DNA from: Pluralibacter sp.
Lineage (GTDB): Bacteria; Pseudomonadota; Gammaproteobacteria; Enterobacterales; Enterobacteriaceae
DNA: 64,000 nt
NCBI RefSeq assembly: GCF_019237635.1
Contig: NZ_JAFAGS010000007.1
Span: forward strand, 1 to 64,000
Direction of reading: 5' to 3'
Made by a program: the position numbers and the translations under genes. The stretch's first letter is position 1; each line of letters starts with the position of its first letter. Of this stretch, positions 9,143-16,727 are shown piece by piece. The notes under the pieces were generated by a model that ran no database searches, had not been told where the DNA came from, and saw only the letters and a program-made list of their open reading frames with translations.

Positions 9143-10475
9143 TTCCCTTCCCCTGCGGCGTCGACGCGCCCCCGGCCGCCTCCACCAGCGATAAATTCCG
9201 GGTTTCCGGCGCCCACAACAGCGACACCAGCAACCCCACCAGCAGCACTGCGACCAGTACCAGCAGCGTATTACGCATCCCCCACGACACCAGCGCCACC
9301 GGCAACAGGCCGGTGCTGATTGCCGCGCCCAGTCGGCTCATCGCCGTGGCGAAACCGACGCCAAGCGATCGGATATCGGTCGGGAAACTTTCCGCCGGGA
9401 GGATCCCCACCAGATTGCTGGCGGCCGAAATTGCCGTACTGAACAGGACAAACAGCAGCAGGATGGCGGTGCTGTTGCTGGCTGGCGTTAAGGCCAGCGC
9501 CGTCAACGTGACCGCCAGCAGCACAAAACTGCTTATCAGAAACCGGCGGCGGGACAGCGACCAGGTCAGCACCAGCCCCAGCAGCGCACCGACGATGAGT
9601 AGCGCATTGAGGATAAGGCTTGCGGTCAGGGCATCCTCCAGCCCAATGTGCTGCGCGATGGTCGGCAACCAGGTGTAAATCACAAACCACGGCACCACCA
9701 GACAGATAAAAAAGATGCTGTTAAACGCCGTTCGCCGCCAGTAGCGAGTAGAGAACAACGTGCTGATGTGGCGCGTGGTGACGCTGGCGATTTCATCGCC
9801 CGGCAGAACGTTGGCGCCCAGGAAGCGACGAACCACCGCATGCGCTTCACCGATCCTTCCCTGGCGCATCAGCCAACGCGGGGATTCCGGCGTACCCACC
9901 CGCAGCAGCGTTATCAGCAGCGCCGGAGCGGAAGCTGACGCCAGCAGCCAGCGCCAGGCGTCGGGAAAACTGTCTATCCACACATGTCCGGCCACGCTCG
10001 CCAGCACGTAACCGATAGTCCAGACCACACTGAACGCGCCAAGCAGCATGCCGCGATAGCGTTTAGGCGAGAACTCCGCCAGTAGCGTATGGCCGACTGA
10101 ATAGTCGCCGCCAAGACCAAAGCCGATGAGAACCCGGAGTAAAATGAGCGGCTCCGGCGAGGTCACGAAAAACTGTAAAAAGGACGCCAGGGTGATCAGC
10201 AGGAAGCTGAAGGTGAAGATACGCTGGCGTCCGATGTAGTCCGATAGCCAGCCCAGGAACAGGCTGCCCAGAAACAGGCCGAACAGCGCTGAAGCGCCGA
10301 TCAACCCCTCCTGCAAGGCCGTCAGCTGCATCTGCGGCTGTAGCTGAATCATGGCGTAACCGACGACCCCCAGCACGTAGCCGTCCGTCAGATGCGCGCC
10401 AAAGGTAAGTCCGGCGATGCGCCAGTGAAATCGGGTAAGCGGTAAATCGTCCATACGTACCGGTGACGCGTTCAT
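9120..10475 (-). CDS. ygcS: MFS transporter YgcS
   Basis: The 451-residue protein is a 12-helix major facilitator of the sugar/metabolite:proton symporter type. After a short cytoplasmic N-terminus, FGAHLTDGYVLGVVGYAM forms the first helix; the intracellular loop motif GWLSDYIGRQRIF (about residues 75-87) is the MFS signature and is followed by LIGFGLGGDYSVGHTLLAEFSPKRYRG, typical of the family. Substrate cannot be read from sequence; the setting with a kinase and dehydrogenases suggests a sugar, polyol or sugar acid. It is separated from upstream ygcU by an intrinsic terminator at 10491-10520. Confidence 0.88.
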   Translation of the reverse strand: MNASPVRMDDLPLTRFHWRIAGLTFGAHLTDGYVLGVVGYAMIQLQPQMQLTALQEGLIGASALFGLFLGSLFLGWLSDYIGRQRIFTFSFLLITLASFLQFFVTSPEPLILLRVLIGFGLGGDYSVGHTLLAEFSPKRYRGMLLGAFSVVWTIGYVLASVAGHVWIDSFPDAWRWLLASASAPALLITLLRVGTPESPRWLMRQGRIGEAHAVVRRFLGANVLPGDEIASVTTRHISTLFSTRYWRRTAFNSIFFICLVVPWFVIYTWLPTIAQHIGLEDALTASLILNALLIVGALLGLVLTWSLSRRRFLISSFVLLAVTLTALALTPASNSTAILLLFVLFSTAISAASNLVGILPAESFPTDIRSLGVGFATAMSRLGAAISTGLLPVALVSWGMRNTLLVLVAVLLVGLLVSLLWAPETRNLSLVEAAGGASTPQGKGNEHSVGV

Positions 10476-10490
10476 AGCTTTCCCTTTTGC

Positions 10491-10520
10491 AAAAAACGGC
10501 TTCCCGCACGGGAAGCCGTT
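10491..10520 (-). terminator. Strong intercistronic terminator between ygcU and ygcS
   Basis: The minus strand reads a perfect 12-bp stem AACGGCTTCCCG/CGGGAAGCCGTT closed by only TG, then TTTTGC. It should reduce or stop transcription from ygcU into ygcSRQ. It lacks the antiterminator motif seen upstream of ygcW and yqcE. Confidence 0.85.
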
Positions 10521-10527
10521 ACGCGCG

Positions 10528-11982
10528 TTATTTTTCCAACGGATAGAGAGTACCTGCGTTCATGATGCCGTTTGGATCGAACTGACGTTTGAGTCCTTCC
10601 ATCAGCGCCCAGGCGCTCCCGTGCTCCAGCTTGCTCCAGTGCACGCGGTGTTTGCCTATGCCGTGGTGGTGAACCATTGAGCCGCCAAGGCGAATCGTCT
10701 CTTCGCAAATGATTTTGTTAAGCGGATTGTGGTACTTATCGATTTCCTCCTCCGGTTTGCAGCCCACCACGTTGTAGTCGTAGACAAAGTACATGTTGGT
10801 GCCGTTGATATAGCTGTGAGAGGAGTGACCGCCCAGCATGGTGATATCATCGGCGTGCGGAAACTCATTGCGGATCCGCTGGATCACGCGCTCGTAGATC
10901 TGATGGATGCAGCTCCAGTCCCCTGACACCTCGGTGGTAAAGCCCATATTGCCGGTTTTGAGGATCTGCACCCGCTCTGCTGCGACTTTATCCGGCCCCC
11001 AGTTCAGATTGTTGAACCAGTTTTCGATCAGCTTGCTGTCCACGCGCTGACACTGCGGATAGCGGGATACGATGTCGGCGATCCCTTCACCGGTGGCTTT
11101 CGCGATCCGCGGGTTACCTTCCGCCATAAAGATCAGCACGCACCTGCCGTCGGCGAAATGCGTAAAGTGCTGGGTACCGTCTTCGGCGTCATACAGACGG
11201 GCTATCGAAGGGCGATAGCCTTCCACCATCACTTCACGCAGGATGTTGAAGCCCGTTTTCATGTCATCAAGGATATAGCCATAGAACAGGTTATTTTCCG
11301 GCATGAATTTGAAGATCTTCACGGTCACTTCGGTGATGTAGCACAGCGCGCCTTCGTTGCCGATGATGATGTGGCGGATATCCGGCCCGGCGGCGCGGCG
11401 TGGCACATTTTTAATGCGGGTGACGGTGCCGTCAGGCAGCACCGCCTCCAGGCCCACCACCATATCCTCGATGGCGCCATACAGCGTGGAAAACTGGCCA
11501 ATACTGCGGGTAGCGACCAGCCCGCCCATTTGCGCCAGCGGTTTCGACTGCGGCGAATGCCCCGTGGTGTAACCTTTTTCACGCAGCGAGTTTTCCAGCA
11601 CTTCCAGCGGCACGCCGCACTGGGCGGTTGCCTGCATGTTTTCGATATCGATGCGGATAATCTTGTTCATCGCGGAACCGTCGAGCACCAGAGAGTCTTT
11701 GACGGCCGTTTCCAGCCCTCCCTCGGTGGCCGACGCGCCGGTCCGCGGCACGCCGTTTATCTTGTGCCGGTTCATAAAAGACAGCACGCGGGAGACTTCC
11801 CCGGTCGAGCCCAGTCGGACGACCGCCGCCGGAATCGGCAACGTATAGACGCCATGGATATCCGCATATTTTCTGAAACGGTCAATACTGTTTTTCTTGA
11901 GCACGTTCTCATCGGTGATAACGCGCTCAGGACCAACAATTTCTTTTATCTGCTCAACAATAGCCTGACGGGACAAAGACAT
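10528..11982 (-). CDS. ygcU: FAD-linked oxidase YgcU (VAO/PCMH family)
   Basis: This 484-residue flavoprotein resembles alkyl-dihydroxyacetone-phosphate synthase and glycolate oxidase GlcD. The FAD-binding PCMH domain spans roughly residues 50-235: VVRLGSTGEVSRVL, then VPRTGASATEGG, ATAQCGVPLEVLENSLREKGYTTGH and the diphosphate-contact stretch QMGGLVATRSIGQ. The C-terminal substrate domain ends with SMVHHHGIGKHRVHW (about residues 443-457), a His-rich active-site motif of the ADPS-like branch, and DPNGIMNAGTLYP. It probably oxidises a hydroxy-acid or sugar-derived alcohol and passes electrons to the ETF YgcQR (inference). AAGGA precedes the start; ygcW ends 64 bp upstream. Confidence 0.88.
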   Translation of the reverse strand: MSLSRQAIVEQIKEIVGPERVITDENVLKKNSIDRFRKYADIHGVYTLPIPAAVVRLGSTGEVSRVLSFMNRHKINGVPRTGASATEGGLETAVKDSLVLDGSAMNKIIRIDIENMQATAQCGVPLEVLENSLREKGYTTGHSPQSKPLAQMGGLVATRSIGQFSTLYGAIEDMVVGLEAVLPDGTVTRIKNVPRRAAGPDIRHIIIGNEGALCYITEVTVKIFKFMPENNLFYGYILDDMKTGFNILREVMVEGYRPSIARLYDAEDGTQHFTHFADGRCVLIFMAEGNPRIAKATGEGIADIVSRYPQCQRVDSKLIENWFNNLNWGPDKVAAERVQILKTGNMGFTTEVSGDWSCIHQIYERVIQRIRNEFPHADDITMLGGHSSHSYINGTNMYFVYDYNVVGCKPEEEIDKYHNPLNKIICEETIRLGGSMVHHHGIGKHRVHWSKLEHGSAWALMEGLKRQFDPNGIMNAGTLYPLEK

Positions 11983-12046
11983 AATAATTCCTTTCCATTA
12001 CGAAAATTAAATAAGAAACAGAAACCACCCGATTAAGGATTAATAA

Positions 12047-12832
12047 TTAACGAACCAGATAACCGCCATCGACAACCAGTAAATGGCCATTGACATAATC
12101 AGATGCGCGGCTGGCAAGAAAGACCATTGCCCCCATTAAATCCTGAGTGTCACCCCAACGATTCGCTGGTATATGATCGAGTACCCGTTGATTAGTTTCA
12201 GGATTGCTGCGGGTGGCCAATGTAATATCTGTCGCATAATAGCCGGGGGCAATACCGTTAACCTGAATATTATATTGACCAAGCTCATCGCAATAGGCTT
12301 TGGTGAAACCGGCCAGCGCATGTTTTGTCGCAGAATAGGCCGGAGACCACTGCCCACCTAAATAAGAGAACAGTGAACAGATATTAATGATTTTCCCAAA
12401 ATTTTGCGGAATCATTATTTTCGCCGCTTCGTGACTCAGCTCAAATGCCGCCGTCAGGTTGACGTCAATCATCGGATCCCAGTCGGCACGACCAAAATCC
12501 AACACCTTGTTAAGCTTACAGATCCCGGCGTTGTTCACCAGAATATCGACGCTGCCGAAGCGTTTGCAGCAGGCGGCGATAATCTCACGCGGCGCGCCTT
12601 TGGCGGTGATATCCACCTGCATAAACTCGACCTGAACGCCCTGCTGCTCAATCAGCTCACGGGTTTCACCGTTATCTTTAATGAAGCTTGGGATAAACAG
12701 GTTGGCGCCTGCTTTCGCCAGCGCCATTGCGAAAGCCTGACCCAGGCCGCTGTTGCCGCCGGTGACAATCGCGGTTTTACCTTTCAGGGAGAAGAAATCC
12801 ATTGAGAATGCGTTGAGTGACTCGATTGACAT
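12047..12832 (-). CDS. ygcW: Short-chain dehydrogenase YgcW
   Basis: The 261-residue classical SDR resembles gluconate 5-dehydrogenase and related polyol or sugar-acid oxidoreductases. TGGNSGLGQAFA (residues 24-35) is the NAD(P)-binding glycine motif, NNAGI the structural motif, and the catalytic triad residues are Ser in NICSLFSYLG and Tyr-Lys in YSATKHA. It ends HLLVVDGGYLVR, a family-type terminus. I start at 12832 (MSIESLNAFSM), the length of the E. coli protein, with GGAG upstream at 12839-12842; an in-frame ATG 27 bp earlier is less likely. It is the first gene of the minus-strand arm and its leader carries an antiterminator-terminator pair. Confidence 0.92.
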   Translation of the reverse strand: MSIESLNAFSMDFFSLKGKTAIVTGGNSGLGQAFAMALAKAGANLFIPSFIKDNGETRELIEQQGVQVEFMQVDITAKGAPREIIAACCKRFGSVDILVNNAGICKLNKVLDFGRADWDPMIDVNLTAAFELSHEAAKIMIPQNFGKIINICSLFSYLGGQWSPAYSATKHALAGFTKAYCDELGQYNIQVNGIAPGYYATDITLATRSNPETNQRVLDHIPANRWGDTQDLMGAMVFLASRASDYVNGHLLVVDGGYLVR

Positions 12833-12857
12833 AATGTGTCTCCAAAATCCTTTAAGC

Positions 12858-12904
12858 AAAAAAAAAGAAAGGCAACTTCCCCTGCGAGAGGGAAGTCACC
12901 TTTC
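12858..12904 (-). terminator. Leader terminator (attenuator) of ygcW
   Basis: The minus strand folds into GAAAGG-TG-ACTTCCC paired to GGGAAGT-TG-CCTTTC (15 continuous pairs including two G-U) with an 8-nt loop, followed by nine T. It lies 25 bp before the ygcW ATG, inside the 5' leader, so it ends transcription before the gene unless prevented. Its left arm overlaps the antiterminator stem at 12894-12900. Confidence 0.92.
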
Positions 12905-12922
12905 TCATGTTCTCTGGTAACT
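12894..12922 (-). promoter_or_regulatory. Predicted RNA antiterminator hairpin of ygcW leader
   Basis: The minus strand pairs AGTTACC (12922-12916) with GGTGACT (12900-12894), one U-G included, around the 15-nt loop AGAGAACATGAGAAA. Forming it consumes the left arm of the terminator at 12858-12904. The same hairpin with compensatory base changes precedes yqcE at 13055-13081. It begins about 2 nt after the predicted transcription start. Confidence 0.8.
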
Positions 12923-12929
12923 GGTTTAA

Positions 12930-12973
12930 TTTTTAGCATGAGCCTGACAGGAACGAATGTGATGAAAATCACA
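12930..12973 (-). promoter_or_regulatory. CRP-dependent promoter of ygcW
   Basis: A perfect CRP half-site pair TGTGA-N6-TCACA lies at 12958-12973. An extended -10 (TGC then TAAAAA at 12935-12930) follows. With a start near 12924 the CRP centre is at -41.5, the class II position. No good -35 is present, as expected when CRP overlaps it. Confidence 0.75.
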
Positions 12974-13003
12974 GAGATTAATTTTTCCATCAACATTAAG
13001 AAG

Positions 13004-13046
13004 CGTGACTACTCTCACACTCAGGAAAGCATCCGCATGTTATTTG
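13004..13046 (+). promoter_or_regulatory. CRP-dependent promoter of yqcE-ygcE
   Basis: CGTGA-N6-TCACA at 13004-13019 differs from consensus by one base. A TG-T-TATTTG extended -10-like element lies at 13038-13046. A start near 13053 puts the CRP centre at -41.5, mirroring the ygcW promoter. The -10 hexamer itself is weak. Confidence 0.65.
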
Positions 13047-13054
13047 TTAAAACA

Positions 13055-13081
13055 ATTACTAGAGACCATGAGAAAAGTAAT
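13055..13081 (+). promoter_or_regulatory. Predicted RNA antiterminator hairpin of yqcE leader
   Basis: ATTACT (13055-13060) pairs with AGTAAT (13076-13081) around the 15-nt loop AGAGACCATGAGAAA. The loop differs from the ygcW copy at one position; stem pairs differ by compensatory change (A-T for G-C at the base, T-A for C-G at the loop). The 3' strand is part of the terminator left arm at 13070-13080, so the two folds exclude each other. Confidence 0.8.
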
Positions 13082-13118
13082 CCACCTGAAAAAGGCGGCT
13101 TACTTTTCTCTTTTTTTT
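13070..13118 (+). terminator. Leader terminator (attenuator) of yqcE
   Basis: GAGAAAAGTAA (13070-13080) and TTACTTTTCTC (13100-13110) form a perfect 11-bp stem, with further pairing inside the loop (CC-A-CCT with AGG-C-GG), followed by eight T. It lies 24 bp before the yqcE ATG and so acts in the 5' leader. Confidence 0.92.
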
Positions 13119-13142
13119 GTCCGCACAAAATGAGAGCCCGAT

Positions 13143-14444
13143 ATGCAACAATCATCATATCGCCGTTGGATAACCCTCGCCATTATCAGTTTTAGCGGTG
13201 GCGTCAGTTTTGATCTGGCCTATTTACGTTATATCTATCAAATTCCCATGGCCAAGTTTATGGGATTTAGCAATACCGAAATTGGGTTAATCATGAGTAC
13301 TTTCGGAATTACCGCAATTATCCTGTATGCGCCCAGTGGAATAATTGCGGATAAATTCTCACATCGCAAAATGATTACCGCAGCGATGGTTATCACCGGT
13401 CTGCTCGGGTTTATCATGGCGACCTATCCACCGCTGTGGGTGATGCTGGCGATTCAGGTGGCCTTCGCCGTGACCACCATCCTGATGCTGTGGTCAGTCT
13501 CCATCAAAGCCGCATCGCTGCTCGGCGATCACAGCGAACAAGGAAAGATCATGGGCTGGATGGAGGGTCTGCGCGGCGTGGGAGTGATGTCGCTGGCGGT
13601 CTTTACCATGTGGGCATTCTCGCGTTTCGCGCCGGATGACGCCCACAGCCTGAAGACGGTGATCCTGATTTACAGCGTGGTGTATATTCTGCTCGGCATT
13701 CTGTGCTGGTTTTTCGTGAGCGACGGGAAAAGCAGCCATGAACAAAGCCGTCGTGAAGAGAAAAAAACCTTTCAACTCAGCGACATTCTTTCCGTACTGC
13801 GCATCAGCACCACCTGGTACTGCAGCCTGGTTATCTTCGGCGTGTACACCATTTACGCCATCCTGAGCTATTCCACCAACTACCTCACCGAAATGTACGG
13901 GATGGGGTTAGTTGCCGCCAGCTACATGGGCATCGTGATAAACAAGATCTTCCGCGCGATATGCGGCCCGCTGGGGGGACTGATGACCACCTACAGCCGC
14001 ATCAAATCGCCGACGCGGGTGATTCAGATCCTCTGTGTCATTAGCGCTCTTACCCTGCTGGCGCTTCTGGTAACCAACAGCAACCCGCAATCCGTGGCGA
14101 TGGGGATCGGCCTGATCCTGCTGCTGGCCTTCACCTGCTACGCCTCCCGGGGTCTCTATTTTGCCTGTCCGGGGGAAGCTAAAACGCCCACTTACATTAT
14201 GGGCACCACGGTGGGTATTTGCTCGGTCATCGGCTTTTTGCCTGACGTGTTCGTTTACCCCATCGTCGGCCACTGGCAGGACACGCTTCCCGCAGCGGAA
14301 GCCTACCGCAATATGTGGCTAATGGGACTCGCCGCCGTTTGTATGGTGGTGATCTTTACCTTTTTGCTGTTTCGAAATATTCGCGCAGCCAACGCCGAAC
14401 CCGAAAATGCGGCGTCACTGGCCTCTGAAGCGTCAGGGAAGTGA
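13143..14444 (+). CDS. yqcE: MFS transporter YqcE
   Basis: The 433-residue protein is a 12-helix major facilitator related to hexose-phosphate/glucarate-type transporters. Its first loop motif, APSGIIADKFSHRKMI (about residues 61-76), is the MFS signature. A second transporter, ygcS, is encoded in the same cluster, so the two may carry different compounds or work as importer and exporter. It heads the plus-strand arm and is followed 26 bp later by the sugar kinase ygcE, which implies that its cargo is the kinase substrate (inference). Its leader carries an antiterminator-terminator pair; GAGAG at 13132-13136 is a modest ribosome site. Confidence 0.88.
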   Translation: MQQSSYRRWITLAIISFSGGVSFDLAYLRYIYQIPMAKFMGFSNTEIGLIMSTFGITAIILYAPSGIIADKFSHRKMITAAMVITGLLGFIMATYPPLWVMLAIQVAFAVTTILMLWSVSIKAASLLGDHSEQGKIMGWMEGLRGVGVMSLAVFTMWAFSRFAPDDAHSLKTVILIYSVVYILLGILCWFFVSDGKSSHEQSRREEKKTFQLSDILSVLRISTTWYCSLVIFGVYTIYAILSYSTNYLTEMYGMGLVAASYMGIVINKIFRAICGPLGGLMTTYSRIKSPTRVIQILCVISALTLLALLVTNSNPQSVAMGIGLILLLAFTCYASRGLYFACPGEAKTPTYIMGTTVGICSVIGFLPDVFVYPIVGHWQDTLPAAEAYRNMWLMGLAAVCMVVIFTFLLFRNIRAANAEPENAASLASEASGK

Positions 14445-14470
14445 CGTCAGAAAATAACTGGAGAATGACC

Positions 14471-15949
14471 ATGTCGAAGAAATACATCATAGGAATTGAT
14501 GGTGGGAGTCAAAGTACCAAGGTCGTGATGTACGACCTTGCAGGGAATGTGGTGTGTGAAGGGAAAGGATTGTTACAACCGATGCACACCCCGGATGCGG
14601 ATACGGCGGAGCACCCTGACGACGATATCTGGACCTCGTTGTGCCTGGCAGGTAAAGACCTGATGCGCCAGTTTACCGGCGAACCTGGGGATATTGTCGG
14701 GATCGGTCTGGGTTCCATCCGCTGCTGTCGCGCGCTGCTCAAAGCGGACGGCACGCCCGCCGCGCCGCTGATTAGCTGGCAGGACGCCCGCGTCACCCGG
14801 CCTTACGAACACACTCACCGCGACGTCGCGTGGGTTACCTCGTTTTCAGGCTACCTGTCGCACCGCTTAACCGGTGAATTCAAAGATAATATCGCCAACT
14901 ATTTCGGCCAGTGGCCGGTAGATTACAAAACCTGGCGCTGGAGCGATGACGATGCGGTCATCGCGAAGTTCAATATCCCGCGCCGTATGCTGTTTGATGT
15001 GCAGATGCCGGGGACTGTCTTAGGCCATATCACCCCGGACGCCGCACAGAAGACCGGATTTCCGCAGGGAATTCCCGTCGTCTGTACGACCAGCGATAAA
15101 CCTGTAGAAGCGCTGGGCGCTGGGCTTCTGAACGACGAAACAGCGGTGATTTCGCTTGGCACCTATATCGCCCTGATGATGAACGGTAAAGCGCTGCCGA
15201 AAGATCCTGTCGCCTACTGGCCCATCATGTCGTCGGTTCCAGAAACGCTGCTGTATGAGGGATACGGCATTCGTAAAGGGATGTGGACCGTGAGCTGGCT
15301 GCGGGATATGTTGGGGGATTCGCTGATTAAGGACGCAAAAGCGCTGGGTCTGTCGCCGGAAGATTTGCTCAATCAAAAAGCCGCGCAGGTACCGCCTGGC
15401 TGTGACGGTCTGATGACCGTGCTCGACTGGCTGACCAATCCGTGGGAACCCTTCAAGCGGGGAATTATGATAGGTTTTAACGCCAATATGGATTATGCCT
15501 GGATCTACCGCTCTATCCTCGAAAGCATCGCCCTGACGTTGAAAAACAACTACGACAACATGTGCAATGAAATGCGCCATTTCGCCAAAGAAATCATTAT
15601 TACCGGCGGTGGTTCAAACAGCGATCTGTTTATGCAAATCTTTGCCGATGTGTTTAATCTTCCTGCCAGACGCAACGAAATTAACGGCTGCGCAAGTCTG
15701 GGAGCGGCCATCAATACCGCCGTTGGTCTCGGTTTATACCCCTCCTACGACGCCGCGGTCAGCAAGATGGTCAGGGTAAAAGATGTCTTCATGCCGACCG
15801 ACGCGCACGCGAAGCGCTACGAGGCCATGAATAAAGGCATTTTCAGGGATCTGACGACACATACCGATGTGATTTTGAAAAAATCGTATGCCGTGTTTCA
15901 TGGCGATCTGAACGAGGTCGATGCCATTCAGAGCTGGTCGAACGCCTAG
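14471..15949 (+). CDS. ygcE: FGGY-family carbohydrate kinase YgcE
   Basis: The 492-residue kinase has the ASKHA fold of xylulokinase, gluconokinase and glycerol kinase. YIIGIDGGSQSTKVVMYDLAG (residues 5-25) is the phosphate-1 loop; a substrate-region SWQDAR lies near 105-110; TTSDKPVEALGAGLLNDETAVISLGTY (about 212-238) is phosphate 2; and IIITGGGSNSDLFMQIFADVFNLP (about 375-398) is the FGGY adenosine signature. I start at 14471 (MSKKYIIG) with GGAG at 14460-14463. The phosphorylated product is a plausible ligand for YgcP, whose relative GlpP responds to glycerol 3-phosphate (inference). A strong terminator follows. Confidence 0.9.
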   Translation: MSKKYIIGIDGGSQSTKVVMYDLAGNVVCEGKGLLQPMHTPDADTAEHPDDDIWTSLCLAGKDLMRQFTGEPGDIVGIGLGSIRCCRALLKADGTPAAPLISWQDARVTRPYEHTHRDVAWVTSFSGYLSHRLTGEFKDNIANYFGQWPVDYKTWRWSDDDAVIAKFNIPRRMLFDVQMPGTVLGHITPDAAQKTGFPQGIPVVCTTSDKPVEALGAGLLNDETAVISLGTYIALMMNGKALPKDPVAYWPIMSSVPETLLYEGYGIRKGMWTVSWLRDMLGDSLIKDAKALGLSPEDLLNQKAAQVPPGCDGLMTVLDWLTNPWEPFKRGIMIGFNANMDYAWIYRSILESIALTLKNNYDNMCNEMRHFAKEIIITGGGSNSDLFMQIFADVFNLPARRNEINGCASLGAAINTAVGLGLYPSYDAAVSKMVRVKDVFMPTDAHAKRYEAMNKGIFRDLTTHTDVILKKSYAVFHGDLNEVDAIQSWSNA

Positions 15950-15965
15950 TTGACCGACGGGAACA

Positions 15966-16000
15966 CGCCGGGTGACATGTTGTGTCACCCGGCGCTTTTT
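15966..16000 (+). terminator. Terminator of yqcE-ygcE
   Basis: A perfect 12-bp stem CGCCGGGTGACA/TGTCACCCGGCG with a 5-nt loop is followed by CTTTTTC. On the opposite strand, after queE, there is no T run, so it serves only the plus strand. Confidence 0.9.
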
Positions 16001-16001
16001 C

Positions 16002-16673
16002 TCAGGCGATATGCAGGTACTTGTGCGTCTGCATCGACAGGCGCCAGTTGCGCGCAATGCAGGTCTCGATGCACAGTCGCGTCGCGTCATCTTTCTGGCT
16101 GATAGGCTGTAACGCGATCACCCGTTGCTTATCATCGCTCAGCGTTTCCAGCAGTTCATCCAGCGCTTCGATATCACGCACGCGACCGACCGGATGTTTA
16201 ATCTCATCCGCCCGATGCAGCGCCTGCGACAGCACCTCATACCCGCCGCGCATATTCACTTTCGGCGACACGGTGACCCAGGTGCTATGGGAGCAGCGCA
16301 CTTCATGGGTGCCGCTGGTTTCAATCTGGCAGCTGTAGCCATTTTGCTCGAGCAGTGTGGTCAGCGGCGTTAAATCATGAATGCAGGGTTCGCCGCCGGT
16401 GATCACAACATGGCGCGCGGTCCAGCCCTGACGCACGATGGCAGCCAGCAGGTCTTCAGCCGTTGCCGCCCCCCATTTGTCGCTCTCTTTGGTTTTCGCG
16501 AGAATACTGAACAGCGACACTTCCCGATCTTCAAGCATGTCCCAGGTATGTTTGGTATCGCACCATGCACAGCCCACCGGACATCCCTGCAACCGAATAA
16601 AAATGGCAGGAACGCCGGTGAAGTAACCCTCGCCTTGCAGGGTCTGGAACATTTCGTTAATCGGGTACTGCAT
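16002..16673 (-). CDS. queE: 7-carboxy-7-deazaguanine synthase
   Basis: QueE is a radical SAM enzyme that rearranges 6-carboxytetrahydropterin, the product of QueD, into 7-carboxy-7-deazaguanine. The 223-residue protein has the cluster motif Cx3Cx2C in GCPVGCAWCDTKHTWD (Cys 31, 35 and 38), followed by VITGGEPCIHD for SAM binding (about residues 90-100) and IETSGTHEV. The length equals the E. coli enzyme. It is flanked by the ygcE terminator and, 54 bp upstream, by nanE. It may be transcribed with the PTS-nanE genes or from its own promoter; no terminator is visible in that gap. Confidence 0.95.
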   Translation of the reverse strand: MQYPINEMFQTLQGEGYFTGVPAIFIRLQGCPVGCAWCDTKHTWDMLEDREVSLFSILAKTKESDKWGAATAEDLLAAIVRQGWTARHVVITGGEPCIHDLTPLTTLLEQNGYSCQIETSGTHEVRCSHSTWVTVSPKVNMRGGYEVLSQALHRADEIKHPVGRVRDIEALDELLETLSDDKQRVIALQPISQKDDATRLCIETCIARNWRLSMQTHKYLHIA

Positions 16674-16727
16674 AATCGTCTCTGTTAAAGGGGTAAACAG
16701 TAATTATCGCAGATCCCGCATCAACGG

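Noticed and set aside
12894-13081. The possibility that the twin hairpins are BglG/LicT-type RAT elements.
   Set aside because: The BglG-family consensus differs in sequence and loop size, and no BglG-type gene is nearby.
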